From the NCBI GenBank assembly GCA_023391095.1, contig JAEWBN010000013.1:145516-209515 (forward strand): a DNA stretch of 64,000 nt. Direction: 5' to 3'. Below, piece by piece: positions 50,007 to 58,991 of the stretch. The notes below the pieces were generated by a model that saw only the letters and a program-made list of their open reading frames with translations, was not told where the DNA came from and ran no database searches. Origin of the DNA: Pseudomonadota bacterium. Lineage in GTDB: Bacteria; Pseudomonadota; Alphaproteobacteria; Rhizobiales; Devosiaceae. The position numbers and the translations under genes are program-made. Every line of letters begins with the position of its first letter. Within the stretch, counting starts at the first letter, position 1.

Positions 50007-51100
50007 CCCAGCAGCTCGCCGTTTATGAGCATGCCCGCGAGGCCCTGGCGGCGGCCGTCCGCTTCGACGAGGTGACCCAGCTCCATACCGATGCGCAGAA
50101 GGCCCAGGCCTATGCCCGCATCGCCAAGGACAGGAAGCTCCAGGCCGACGCCGCCGAGATCGTGGCGCGAGCCGAACGCAAGCTGGGCATCCTCCTGCGC
50201 AAGGCCAAGGGTGATGGCCTTCTGAGCCAGGGCGGGCGCCCGGCCGAAAACTCCAACCTCTCCGAGCCCGAAACCGGTGCCGATGCGGAACCGGTTTTCG
50301 ACCAGACCGCCGCTGGCGGTGCCCCCGAGGGCAAGCCTTTCACCCTGGCCGAAATCGGTATCGACAAGAAGCTTTCGGCCCGCGCGCAAAAACTGGCCGA
50401 ACTGGACGAAGGCGATTTCGAGATGGCCGTACAGGGCCAGCGCGAGAAGATCCTTGCCGCCGATGCGCTGATTGTCAGCCCGCCGAAGCCGAAGGCCGTC
50501 AAGCCTGTCGCGCCCGCGTCAGCCGATCCGGTCAAGGCGCTGGAGCCGGGCAAGTGGCATCGGTTTTCCTTCTCGGTGCTGGCGCTCAGCATGGCCAGCG
50601 ACCGGGTGAGCAGCGAGGCCATCCACAAGCTGGCCCAGTTCTGCGGCGTGGTGGAGCTTGATGGCGACACGGTGGACTTCACGCGCGAAGCCATCGAGGC
50701 GATGGGCAGCCTCGCCACCGTCGCGCTGAAAGCGATCGATGGCGAAGAGCAGAATACCCCTGAGGGGTCCGGCACGGCTCGCGAGGCCTCCGGCGGTCAA
50801 CCCCTCGCCGAGCAGGCTGGCCCTGTCCACAAGCAAGGCGACATTGGAGGCCTGGAACAAGGGACACAGTCCGCCCCCCAACCTCTTTCCACCGAGCTGG
50901 CCGATGCCGTTATCCGCACCGGATATGCGCGTGGCGCCAGCGTCGCCGAGCTGGCGACAGCCATCGGCCGGCCGGGCAACAAGGCCTATGTGCGCAATCG
51001 CGCCCGGGTGATGGGCATTTCCAGCCGGGAGAACCAGAAGGCTGCAGCCTCGGCCTTTGCGACCGCGCAGCACGCCGCGCGCCGGGCAGGTGAGCCATGA
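50003..51100 (+). CDS. Hypothetical phage early protein, 365 aa
   Basis: It opens with a helical, charged segment (AYARIAKDRKLQADAAEIVA RAERKLG, read in two parts), followed by a Pro/Ala linker. A middle domain starts GKWHRFSFSVLALSMASDRV, and the C-terminal domain resembles a small HTH (GASVAELATAIGRPGNKAYV). The N-terminal region is like those of phage proteins fused to ParB- or methylase-linked domains, but I cannot place it. Overlaps both neighbours by 4 nt. Confidence 0.7.
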   Translation: MTQQLAVYEHAREALAAAVRFDEVTQLHTDAQKAQAYARIAKDRKLQADAAEIVARAERKLGILLRKAKGDGLLSQGGRPAENSNLSEPETGADAEPVFDQTAAGGAPEGKPFTLAEIGIDKKLSARAQKLAELDEGDFEMAVQGQREKILAADALIVSPPKPKAVKPVAPASADPVKALEPGKWHRFSFSVLALSMASDRVSSEAIHKLAQFCGVVELDGDTVDFTREAIEAMGSLATVALKAIDGEEQNTPEGSGTAREASGGQPLAEQAGPVHKQGDIGGLEQGTQSAPQPLSTELADAVIRTGYARGASVAELATAIGRPGNKAYVRNRARVMGISSRENQKAAASAFATAQHAARRAGEP

Positions 51101-51339
51101 GCCGCCCCGCACCCCGCATTGAGGTCAGCCAGATCGTGGCCCGCGGCATTTTCGATCCGTCGGGCGCCCATCTGCTGGAAGTGGCCGTGCCCTCGGGCAT
51201 CGTCGGCATGCGGTTCAACCTCGAACAGGTCGAGCAGCTCAAGCAGGCCATCAGCGCCTTTGAAACCGAAGCCATCAGCAAGGATGGCGGCCCGGATTTT
51301 TACTACCGCCAATCGGTGCCTCTGGAGGTCCGTCGATGA
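51097..51339 (+). CDS. Hypothetical phage protein, 80 aa
   Basis: A small beta-rich protein (IEVSQIVARGIFDPSGAHLL, MRFNLEQVEQLKQAISAFE). Coupled by 4-nt overlaps on both sides. Function unknown. Confidence 0.65.
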   Translation: MSRPAPRIEVSQIVARGIFDPSGAHLLEVAVPSGIVGMRFNLEQVEQLKQAISAFETEAISKDGGPDFYYRQSVPLEVRR

Positions 51340-51977
51340 ATGCGCTGCGCGTCCTTATTGCGTGTGAGTTCTCCGGCATCGTCCGGCGCGCCTTTGCCGC
51401 GCGCGGGCATGACGCCTGGTCGTGCGACCTGCTGCCAGCCGAAGATCGCTCGAACAAGCATATCGTGGGCGATGTTCGCGAGCTGCTCGATGACAGCTGG
51501 GACCTGCTTATGGTCGCCCATCCGCCGTGCACCCGTCTCTGCAATTCGGGGGTGCGCTGGCTGTCGGTCCCGCCCAGCGGGAAAACACTCGACCAGATGT
51601 GGCAGGACCTCGACGATGGCGCCGCGCTGTTCTCCGCCTGCTGGAATTCTCCGATCGCACGCATCGCTATCGAAAATCCGGTCATGCACAGGCATGCCAA
51701 GGCGCGCATCGTCAATTTTGCAGAGCATAGCCAGTCGATCCAGCCGTGGCAGTTTGGTGATGGCGAGGCTAAACGCACCTGCCTCTGGCTGAAAGGGCTG
51801 CCCGCCCTCGTCCCGACGCATCCCCAGAAACCGGAGACCGTCATGCATCGGGTCTGGCGCATGCCGCCCGGACCCGATCGGCAGAAAGAACGCAGTCGCT
51901 TCTTCCCCGGCGTCGCCGCCGCCATGGCTGACCAGTGGGGCGGCTGGGCAGAGGAATGCGCGAGGGCAGCGGAATGA
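51336..51977 (+). CDS. Phage C5-cytosine-methyltransferase-like protein
   Basis: A 213-aa protein with a Rossmann-like start (LRVLIACEFSGIVRRAFAAR GHDAWSCDL, in two parts) that resembles the SAM-binding motif of C5-MTases. A Pro-Cys dipeptide sits in the catalytic-loop position (VAHPPCTRLCNSGVRW) and AIENPV in the ENV position. It lacks a clear target-recognition domain, so it is shorter than true C5-MTases. A modified or regulatory role is possible. Confidence 0.7.
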   Translation: MNALRVLIACEFSGIVRRAFAARGHDAWSCDLLPAEDRSNKHIVGDVRELLDDSWDLLMVAHPPCTRLCNSGVRWLSVPPSGKTLDQMWQDLDDGAALFSACWNSPIARIAIENPVMHRHAKARIVNFAEHSQSIQPWQFGDGEAKRTCLWLKGLPALVPTHPQKPETVMHRVWRMPPGPDRQKERSRFFPGVAAAMADQWGGWAEECARAAE

Positions 51978-52270
51978 CCCAGTACGACGGCAAGCCATTC
52001 GATCCATCAGACCCGTTCGATAGCCTGGCGGACGAGCTGCGCCAGAAGATTGCGGAAGTCGGCGTTTGGTTCGTGGAAGACGAGCGCTGTGCGGCGATGA
52101 CCGAGGTAGATCGGTTCGTGTATTACGTCGCCGGCGCGCTGACCGGTGTCATGGGTGTAGTGCACGGTCTGGTCCATGAGGACAGCCAGGACAGTGCGGC
52201 GGAACTCGTTCGCGTATTCATTGCCTCGGCTGCTGAGAATGCGCGGGACATTGTGAGGGGTGCAAATTGA
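51974..52270 (+). CDS. Hypothetical phage protein, 98 aa
   Basis: A helical acidic protein (DSLADELRQKIAEVGVWFVE, FVYYVAGALTGVMGVVHGLV). The second stretch is hydrophobic enough to be membrane-associated or a buried helix. Overlaps the previous stop by 4 nt. Function unknown. Confidence 0.6.
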   Translation: MTQYDGKPFDPSDPFDSLADELRQKIAEVGVWFVEDERCAAMTEVDRFVYYVAGALTGVMGVVHGLVHEDSQDSAAELVRVFIASAAENARDIVRGAN

Positions 52271-52365
52271 CCCTCCCGCTCCGATACGAGGACTTTCTTG
52301 CCGCCAAGGTGGCCATGGCGCCGGTGTCGGGTCTTGGGCCTGAAGTCTGGAGGGAGCGCTCATGA
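52267..52365 (+). CDS. 32-aa peptide with TTG start, too short for most gene callers
   Basis: TTG at 52267 overlaps the previous stop (TTGA) and its own TGA overlaps the methylase ATG (ATGA). The peptide begins TLPLRYEDFLAAKVA and contains one helix; its DFLAAK motif is like the short leader segments that precede methylase/helicase genes in related phages (recalled). The exact chaining of overlaps on both sides is the main support. Confidence 0.5.
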   Translation: MTLPLRYEDFLAAKVAMAPVSGLGPEVWRERS

Positions 52366-53039
52366 CCGCTCCCTCGGCAAAGGGCCTTTTCCGAGCCACC
52401 GGCAAGACAAGCAAGCCTGTTGTGGTGCAGCTGCTCGACGGGACCTTGGCCAAGACCGGTGAAGGGCTGGCGCGGGAGAAGGACGAGTTCTATCCCACGC
52501 CGCCCGAGCCAACGCGGGCATTCCTCCATGCCGAGATGGAGCGGCTTCGGCAAATTGGCACCATATGGGAGCCTGCAGCCGGTGACGGCGCCATGGTTCG
52601 GGAGATGAAAGCCGTTGGCTTGAACTGCTTCGCGTCGGACCTCGTGGACCGGGGCATTGGCGCCGTGATCCGCGACTTCTACGATTTCGATGTCAGCGAC
52701 CGGCCGAGCAGGGCCATCGTTACCAATCCTCCCTTTGCGGAGTGCGGTTGGGGCAATGGGCGCGCCCGTTGGCTTCGGCACGCCCTCGACACCCTCGATG
52801 TCGACTACATGGGCCTGCTGCTCAACTGGTCCTGGCCCGGCGCCGGGGGGCTGGCTCAATTCTGGGCCGCCCATCCGCCAGCGCGCGTCTACCTCATGCG
52901 CTGGAAGATCGATTTCACGGGGCAAGGCGCCCCGCCAATGCTCCATGGCTGGTTCGTCTGGGACAAGCTGCATCAGGGCGAAAGCGTCCTGCGCATGCTC
53001 GATCGCGCCGACGCCCGCCAATCCGAAATGACGTTCTGA
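52362..53039 (+). CDS. Phage DNA adenine-methyltransferase-like protein
   Basis: A 225-aa protein with motif IV NPPF (AIVTNPPFAECGW) typical of N6-adenine methylases and a preceding SAM-binding region (WEPAAGDGAMVREMKAVG). The N-terminus carries DEFYPTPPEPTRAFL, found in phage methylases of this type. It may protect phage DNA from host restriction or mimic host methylation. The target sequence is unknown. Confidence 0.78.
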   Translation: MTAPSAKGLFRATGKTSKPVVVQLLDGTLAKTGEGLAREKDEFYPTPPEPTRAFLHAEMERLRQIGTIWEPAAGDGAMVREMKAVGLNCFASDLVDRGIGAVIRDFYDFDVSDRPSRAIVTNPPFAECGWGNGRARWLRHALDTLDVDYMGLLLNWSWPGAGGLAQFWAAHPPARVYLMRWKIDFTGQGAPPMLHGWFVWDKLHQGESVLRMLDRADARQSEMTF

Positions 53040-53053
53040 CAGGGAGAAGCAGC

Positions 53054-53362
53054 ATGACCGGAGACTGGAAGAGTGCTGGCGAAAGACCGCAGATCGCCGT
53101 GGGGACGCAACTGGCCGTCCGCATGCGAGGGACGCTGCTGGGAGAGAGCGGCTCGGACGAGATGGACGGCTATTATCTCAACGCCTTCCCGCTCATGTTT
53201 CAAGACGGCTGCGAATGCTTTGACGAGCATGAAAACCCGGAAGAGCAGCTGCGCCATGACAATCATGGATGCCCATGCACCGGCTTTTACTACGTCGACC
53301 CCGAGGGTGGCGATGAGGCGCCGTATCTGCCGTTTTGCGCTGTCGAATGGTGCAAGCGATGA
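53054..53362 (+). CDS. Cys-rich hypothetical phage protein, 102 aa
   Basis: An acidic protein with Cys residues in DGCECFDEHENP, HGCPCTGF and FCAVEWCKR, which may bind a metal ion. SD AGGGAGAAG lies before the ATG. Its stop overlaps the next ATG. Family not recognised. Confidence 0.65.
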   Translation: MTGDWKSAGERPQIAVGTQLAVRMRGTLLGESGSDEMDGYYLNAFPLMFQDGCECFDEHENPEEQLRHDNHGCPCTGFYYVDPEGGDEAPYLPFCAVEWCKR

Positions 53363-54036
53363 GCGACAAGCCCATTCTCTTTTCCGGACCGATGGTCCGC
53401 GCCCTGCTCGCCGGCACCAAGACGCAGACGCGGCGGGTGTTGAAGCCTCAACCGTTTGTCGATGAGCTTCGAAATTTTTGTGCGCCCGATCGCAAGGGTA
53501 AGGTTTGGATTTATGGTCAGGATGGGCAGGGTGTCCCACATGCCCAGAAGTTTGCCGACACAGAACTTCGGATAAAGGTGGGCGACCGCCTCTGGGTTCG
53601 CGAGGCGTGGACCCTGCATGATCGGGCGGGCGACGTTGGCACGGTTGCTTATGCCGCGACCTTCAAGAGCCATGGCTGGACGGAAACCATCGAACAGATT
53701 CCGCGCGATCTAACCCTGTCCACCCGGCTACAGCCGGTCCAGCGCGGCTGGCGCCCGTCCATACACATGCCCCGCTGGGCATCGCGCCTGACCCTGACCG
53801 TCACAGAAGTTCGGGTCGAGCGCTTGCAGGATATCAGCGTGGCCGATGCAGTGGCGGAAGGCGCGCTCGCCTCTGCCAAGGTCGACCAGTTCGCACAGGT
53901 GCATGCGATCCCGATGTATCGCGCCATCTGGACCGGCATCAACGGCGACGGATTATGGGAAGCCAATCCATGGGTTGCTGCCTACACATTCACCGTCCAG
54001 CACGGGAACATCGACCATCTGGCGAGGGCAGCGTGA
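53359..54036 (+). CDS. Phage ASCH-like (RNA/nucleotide-binding fold) protein
   Basis: A 225-aa protein starting KPILFSGPMVRALLAGTKTQ TRR, the signature of phage proteins with an ASCH/PUA-like fold. A YGQDGQGV insertion, GDRLWVREAW and the late MPRWASRLTLTVTEVRVERL also fit. These proteins are proposed to bind RNA or modified bases. It lies just before the primase, and its stop overlaps the GTG of that gene. Confidence 0.75.
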   Translation: MSDKPILFSGPMVRALLAGTKTQTRRVLKPQPFVDELRNFCAPDRKGKVWIYGQDGQGVPHAQKFADTELRIKVGDRLWVREAWTLHDRAGDVGTVAYAATFKSHGWTETIEQIPRDLTLSTRLQPVQRGWRPSIHMPRWASRLTLTVTEVRVERLQDISVADAVAEGALASAKVDQFAQVHAIPMYRAIWTGINGDGLWEANPWVAAYTFTVQHGNIDHLARAA

Positions 54037-55229
54037 CCCTGTCGCCCGAACTACAGACGCTCAAGGAAGAAGCCGAGGCCGTCACCTGCTGGAGCTGGGC
54101 CAATTTCAAGGGCTGGAATCTCGGGCCGGGCACCGACAAGGCGGGGCCATGCCCGAAATGCGGCGGCACGGATCGCTTTGCCATCCATACCGGCAAGAAC
54201 ACGTTCAATTGCCGGCGCTGCGGCATTGCCGGCGGTGGCGTTATCGACCTGGTGATGCAGACCGAAGGCGTCGGCTTCGTCAAAGCCTGCGAGCTGATCA
54301 CCGGTCGGAGCGTTGCCGATCCAGTCTCGGCCGAGGAACAGGCGCGCATCCATCAGGAAGCGGAGCGCCGCGAGCGGGAACGCGCGGCCGAGGAAGAAAA
54401 GCGCCGGCTGCGCGCGATCAATGAGGCCCGTTCCATCTGGGAGCGCACTGCGGCGCCATTGCCAGCCGGGCAGGGCGGCGTGGCCGACTACCTGGCCCTG
54501 CGCGGCCTTGGCGGGCTCAAGCTCGACCGCATCGTGCTGCGCGAGATCCTCGCCCATCCCTATGTGGTGGAGGCCGAGGGCCCGGACGGGCGCAAGAGCT
54601 ATCCGACCATTCATAGCGGGCCCTGCATGGTCGCGGCCGTGGTGCTGGCCGATGGATCGTTCGGCGCGGTGCATCAGACATGGATCGATCTCGACCGTGC
54701 CAATGGCAAGGTTGTCCTGACCCATCCGACCAAGACGGAAAGGGATGGATCGCCGACGCCGCTGCCCGCCAAGAAGGTGCGCGGCAGCAAGAAGGGCGGC
54801 GCCATCAAGCTCTTCCAGCCCCGAGGCGCCACGCGCATCGTGATGGGCGAAGGCATCGAGACGACGCTGACCGCCTTGCGGCACAACTTCGAGCCCGGAA
54901 CGGCCTATTGGGCTGGTGTGGACCTGGGCAACATGGCGGGCAGGGCGCTTATCGATTTCCAGAACAGGCGGCAGGAAGCCGAGCCGAACATGGACGATCC
55001 GGACTGTTTCGTGCCGCCCGACTGGTGCGAGGACCTGGTCTATCTCTGCGACAGCGACGAGCCGGAGACCAAGACGGTCGAGAAGGTGACGCGCGGCCTC
55101 AAGCGCGCGGCGGCCCGTCGCGCGGCGGCCCGGCTGGTGCGGCCGGACCTGCCGGAACTGCAGGTGCGCTATGTGGAGCCCGTCGGGGACGGGAAAGACC
55201 TCAATGACCTGGTGAGGGTGACAGCGTGA
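54033..55229 (+). CDS. Phage DNA primase (zinc finger plus Toprim)
   Basis: A 398-aa primase. A zinc-ribbon N-terminus (CPKCGGTDRFAIHTG ... FNCRRCGIAGGG) binds template DNA. The Toprim domain has the acidic core MGEGIETTLTA and later VYLCDSDEPETKT. The middle (about 110-160) is a charged coiled coil. Start is GTG at 54033, overlapping the previous stop (GTGA). It is coupled by GTGA to the helicase gene, together forming the phage replication module. Confidence 0.88.
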   Translation: MTLSPELQTLKEEAEAVTCWSWANFKGWNLGPGTDKAGPCPKCGGTDRFAIHTGKNTFNCRRCGIAGGGVIDLVMQTEGVGFVKACELITGRSVADPVSAEEQARIHQEAERRERERAAEEEKRRLRAINEARSIWERTAAPLPAGQGGVADYLALRGLGGLKLDRIVLREILAHPYVVEAEGPDGRKSYPTIHSGPCMVAAVVLADGSFGAVHQTWIDLDRANGKVVLTHPTKTERDGSPTPLPAKKVRGSKKGGAIKLFQPRGATRIVMGEGIETTLTALRHNFEPGTAYWAGVDLGNMAGRALIDFQNRRQEAEPNMDDPDCFVPPDWCEDLVYLCDSDEPETKTVEKVTRGLKRAAARRAAARLVRPDLPELQVRYVEPVGDGKDLNDLVRVTA

Positions 55230-57079
55230 CCAAGCCGCCCGACGACGAAGAAAACCCGGTCAAAAAGGCCATGAGCAAGAAAACCACGGTGAAGCTCACC
55301 GTGGTCGACGGCGGCAAGGCTGACGGTGCTTCCGACAAGCCAAGGCGCGGCCGCAAGGCCAAGCCGAAGGATGAGGCGCCCCCGGCACCAGAGGGTGACG
55401 ATCCCGGGCCGGACGATTCCGACATTGTCGATTATCCCGATGACGACATGGAATTGCCGCCCGATGGCATCAGCGAACTCGACCGCATCATTGCCAAGGA
55501 ATGCGCCGGCTGGGACCAGAATGACCGCGACAATGGCAAGCGGCTGGTGATCTGGTTCGGCGGCGGCCTTTGCTATGTCGTGGGGCTGGGCTGGCTGGTC
55601 TGGACCGGGACCCACTGGCTGCGCGATGAGGCCGACCTCGAGGTGAGGCTTTATGCCCAGCAGGTCGTCGACAAGATCAAGCTTGAGGCCCTCGAAATCG
55701 AGGCGACACCGGCGCAGCGGGAACTGCTCGACATGGCCGCCGAAGCGAAGAAGAAGCCCGAAGAAAAGCGGACCAGCCGCGACAAGGATGTGATCCTCAA
55801 GGCGGTGAAGGTCCGAACCGCGATATCGACCAAGCGCAGCAAGCGCCGCGCCTGGGCGGTGACCTCGGGCAATGCCGGCAAGACGTCGGCCATGCTTGAG
55901 CAGGCCAAAAGCATGAAGGCGCTGCCGATCGACCGGCTGGACGCCAATGCCATGCTGTTCAACGTGAAGAACGGCACGCTGCGCTTTTGGCGCGAACTCG
56001 ACATGGACCAGCCCGAGGGCGGATCGCGGATGATCGGCCGCTTCGAGTTCCTGGAGCATGATCGGGACCACATGCTGACCAATGTGGCCGATGTGGAATA
56101 TCACGCCGATGCCGAGGCGCCGTTCTTCAAGGAGAAGTTCCTCGAAAAGGTGCAGCCCGATGGTGCGATGCGCACCTTCCTGCAGGTCTCGACGGCCTAT
56201 TCGCTGCTGTGTGACGGCAATGACGAGCAGCGGCTGTTCTACCACTACGGCACCGGCGCCAACGGCAAATCGGCGTTCTTCGAGCTGATCGGTCGCCTGG
56301 CAGGCACCTATCGGCAGATCGCCGACCCGGCGACCATCACCGGCGACGGCCAGCGGGCAGGGCAGCAGGCTAATCCCGACGTGGCGCGCCTGCACAATGC
56401 GCGCCTCGTGACGATCGAGGAATTGCCCAAGAACACGCCGCTGCGCGAAGAGCTGATCAAGGCCCTGACAGGCGGCTCGAAGATCCTCGCACGCTTCCTC
56501 AACAAGGAATTTTTCGAGTTCCTGCCCAAGTTCACGCCGATGCTGTCGGGCAATTCCAAGCCCGCCATCTCGGGTACGGACTATGGCATCTGGCGGCGTG
56601 TGCTACTGATCCTGTGGGGCGTGACCATCCCTGAAAGCGAGCGGATGCTCCCGGCCGAGCTGACCTCCCGGCTCGATGCCGAGCGATCGGGCATTCTCAA
56701 CTGGCTGATCGAAGGCATGTTGCTTTACCTCGGTCAGGGGCTTGAGCCGTTTGTGCCGGCCGCGGTGAAGGAATTCACCCAGGACTACCGTGAAGAGCGC
56801 GACAATGTCAGCGTCTTTGCCGAGGTGGCCATCAGGCCCGCTCCCGGCAAGCAGGTGAAGGCCGGCAAGCTCTACGAGGCCTATGAGGGCTGGTGCAAGG
56901 TCAACGGCCTCAAGTCCGCGTCGCAGCGCAGTTTCGGCGACAAGCTCGTCGAGCTGGGCCACAAGAAGAAACGCGGCGCCTACTACGTCTATCTCGATAT
57001 CGAGTTGCTCGACGTGCCTGGCCACGCGGCCGATATCGGTTCACCCCCTGCACGCGACCCCGACGACCCGGGCTTTTAG
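55226..57079 (+). CDS. Phage SF3 helicase (D5/P4-alpha-like)
   Basis: A 617-aa protein with a Lys/Asp/Pro-rich N-terminal tail (1-80), a D5-N-type domain, and the SF3 core with Walker A GTGANGKSA starting at G342. Walker B-like RLVTIEELPKN follows, then motif C MLSGNSKPAIS with its terminal Asn. A C-terminal winged-helix-like part (about 555-600) may bind the origin. It is followed at once by an iteron array, the arrangement seen for phage initiator helicases. GTG start, coupled to the primase. Confidence 0.88.
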   Translation: MTKPPDDEENPVKKAMSKKTTVKLTVVDGGKADGASDKPRRGRKAKPKDEAPPAPEGDDPGPDDSDIVDYPDDDMELPPDGISELDRIIAKECAGWDQNDRDNGKRLVIWFGGGLCYVVGLGWLVWTGTHWLRDEADLEVRLYAQQVVDKIKLEALEIEATPAQRELLDMAAEAKKKPEEKRTSRDKDVILKAVKVRTAISTKRSKRRAWAVTSGNAGKTSAMLEQAKSMKALPIDRLDANAMLFNVKNGTLRFWRELDMDQPEGGSRMIGRFEFLEHDRDHMLTNVADVEYHADAEAPFFKEKFLEKVQPDGAMRTFLQVSTAYSLLCDGNDEQRLFYHYGTGANGKSAFFELIGRLAGTYRQIADPATITGDGQRAGQQANPDVARLHNARLVTIEELPKNTPLREELIKALTGGSKILARFLNKEFFEFLPKFTPMLSGNSKPAISGTDYGIWRRVLLILWGVTIPESERMLPAELTSRLDAERSGILNWLIEGMLLYLGQGLEPFVPAAVKEFTQDYREERDNVSVFAEVAIRPAPGKQVKAGKLYEAYEGWCKVNGLKSASQRSFGDKLVELGHKKKRGAYYVYLDIELLDVPGHAADIGSPPARDPDDPGF

Positions 57080-57104
57080 CGAGGCCCGGGCCTGACCTTC
57101 GCCA

Positions 57105-57489
57105 AGAGGGTCTTGCGCGGGCGGCTTTGCCGCCCCGCACCCCGCGCCCCGCACCCCTTCAAGCAGAGCAGAATGAAGTCACGACCCTCTCGCCGCTGAC
57201 GCGGCGCGACAGAGGGTCGTGAGGTTTATCGAGAGGGTGAATGCAAACCTCTCGATGCCAATTCAACAACAAAATCAATGTTTTGCGCGATTTGTGAGAG
57301 GGTCGTGAGGGTTGTTCTCGTCTATATATGTAGAGGGGTGTGGGGTGGCGGCTCCCGACCTCTTTCAGCGGTGAAATCAGTTCATGTGTTAAGGGGCAAC
57401 CCTCTCCACCCTCACCAACGTCTCTAACATCATATTCCTGTTCTACTTTTCTCCGAGAGAGGGTCTAAAGAGACCCTCTAGAACCCTCT
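57105..57489. repeat. Iteron array and hairpins in a 420-bp non-coding region: probable phage replication origin
   Basis: AGAGGGT occurs nine times in both orientations: 57105, 57184 (inverted), 57211, 57232, 57297, 57399 (inverted), 57458, 57473 (inverted) and 57483 (inverted). The extended 12-mer AGAGGGTCGTGA is perfect at 57211 and 57297, and inverted at 57179, where it closes a long hairpin (57179-57222) with an inner CGCCGC-TGAC-GCGGCG stem. A second hairpin, GAGGGTCT-AAAG-AGACCCTC, is at 57459-57478. A tandem ACCCTCTAGA repeat spans 57473-57492. AT-rich stretches near 57260-57290 and 57322 could be unwinding elements. No gene fits between 57080 and 57499. Confidence 0.75.
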
Positions 57490-57499
57490 AGAGGCCAGA

Positions 57500-58102
57500 A
57501 TGCCAAAGGCAATGGACGTGGAAGACCTTGTGGTCTGGGCATTTCGGGACCAGAAGATCGAGGCGGTAGCTGCCCGGCTGGCTGGGCCAAGCGGATTGCA
57601 AGCATCCCCCGAAAGCAGCCTGGCCCAGATCATGGCCCTTGGGTGCCGGGTCCAGACGTCATCGGCGGGATCGATGCATATGGCGGTCCAGTGCCATGAG
57701 GATGCGGCCGTCATTTACGATGCGGTGATGGCATTGCCGGCCGAGGCGACGATGCTGCTGATCCGGCACGGCCGTAATGGCACTCGGCCCGACTGGTACG
57801 AGGATGGGCCAGGCAGATGGATCGAGCAGGTCGACGGCGCGGGCAATCCGAAAAAGCTCTATCTCGATGCCCATGCCAAGAAGGGTTTCATCGGCTATGC
57901 CCAGCCGATCCTTGAGGGCAATGACCCGGCTGATGTGGAAGAGGCGCGCCGAGCCTATGATGTCTGGCGCTATGCGCTGGTCGATCTGGTCGCGCTGCTC
58001 AATGCGGAAATGGTCGATTATGAAGCGCTACCACCCGCCGCCCCGGCGCGGCCGTGGGAAGTGAAACAAGACCCATTGACGGCTCCGCAAAAATTGACGT
58101 AG
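57500..58102 (+). CDS. Hypothetical phage protein after the origin, 200 aa
   Basis: A soluble alpha/beta protein (VEDLVVWAFRDQKIEAVAAR, then TMLLIRHGRNGTRPDWYEDG, and a Pro-rich end). AGAGG from the last iteron acts as SD. It is the first gene after the origin region; no family recognised. Possibly a late regulator or packaging accessory. Confidence 0.75.
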   Translation: MPKAMDVEDLVVWAFRDQKIEAVAARLAGPSGLQASPESSLAQIMALGCRVQTSSAGSMHMAVQCHEDAAVIYDAVMALPAEATMLLIRHGRNGTRPDWYEDGPGRWIEQVDGAGNPKKLYLDAHAKKGFIGYAQPILEGNDPADVEEARRAYDVWRYALVDLVALLNAEMVDYEALPPAAPARPWEVKQDPLTAPQKLT

Positions 58103-58178
58103 CTTCACCACAACAAATCAGGTCTTGAGACAGGCGCATCGGGAAACCGGGGCGCCTTTTGCGTTTCCGGGGTGTGGC

Positions 58179-58976
58179 ATGGCTGGGCCGATCACCGTCC
58201 GTCCGGGCAACGCACCGCTGTCCATTTCCTTTCAGGCCGATATCGATCAGCTGCGCGCCGAGCTGCCGGAATGGGCAGGGCGGCGGATCAACTCGATCAC
58301 CCGCAACGCCCTCAACGATGCGATCGTCGACGGTGTCTGGGCCGAACAGGACAAAATCCGGGGTGTGTTCGACCGCCCCAAGCCACTGACGCAGAAGGCA
58401 GTGCTGTATCGGCGGGCAACCAATGAGACCTTGACGGCATGGGTGTTCATCCGCGACGAAGCCTCGGGTGGCACACCTCCATCCAAGTACCTCATGCCGC
58501 AGGTGGCAGGTGGGCCGCGTGGGGTCAAGCGCTTCGAGGCTGCGCTACGCGCCATCGGCGTGATGGAGGCGGGGGAGTTCGCGATCCCGGCCATCGGGTT
58601 CAAGCGCGACGCCTATGGCAACGTCCCCGGCTCGACCATCGTGTCGATCCTGTCGCAGCTCAAGGCGCACCGCGAAGTGGGCTACATGATGAACGAGACG
58701 GCCCGGTCGAAAGCCCGGAACGGCAAGGCAGGCAAGGCCCGGTATTTCGTCCCATCCGGCAAGCGGGTGGAGCGGGCCATCGGCAATCTGCCTCGGGGCA
58801 TCTATGAGCGGCGCGGCAACACAGTGCGGGCCGTGTTCATGTTCGTCCGCCAGCCAAAGTACCGGAAGCGGTACGACTTCGGCCAGGCGGCGCAGGCCAA
58901 GGTCGGTCGGGTGTTCTGGTCGTATTGGCAGCGGCATTTCTACCGCGAACTGGCGAAGCAGATGGCGCGGACCTAA
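58179..58976 (+). CDS. Hypothetical phage structural/morphogenesis-like protein, 265 aa
   Basis: A basic protein (LPEWAGRRINSITRNALNDA, then YRRATNETLTAWVFIRDEAS, and a basic end FWSYWQRHFYRELAKQMART). The layout is like minor tail or virion morphogenesis proteins, though placed ahead of the terminase, so its role is unclear. ATG at 58179 is the best start; the open frame from 58125 lacks an SD. Confidence 0.65.
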   Translation: MAGPITVRPGNAPLSISFQADIDQLRAELPEWAGRRINSITRNALNDAIVDGVWAEQDKIRGVFDRPKPLTQKAVLYRRATNETLTAWVFIRDEASGGTPPSKYLMPQVAGGPRGVKRFEAALRAIGVMEAGEFAIPAIGFKRDAYGNVPGSTIVSILSQLKAHREVGYMMNETARSKARNGKAGKARYFVPSGKRVERAIGNLPRGIYERRGNTVRAVFMFVRQPKYRKRYDFGQAAQAKVGRVFWSYWQRHFYRELAKQMART

Positions 58977-58991
58977 CGCAAACAAGGCTCC

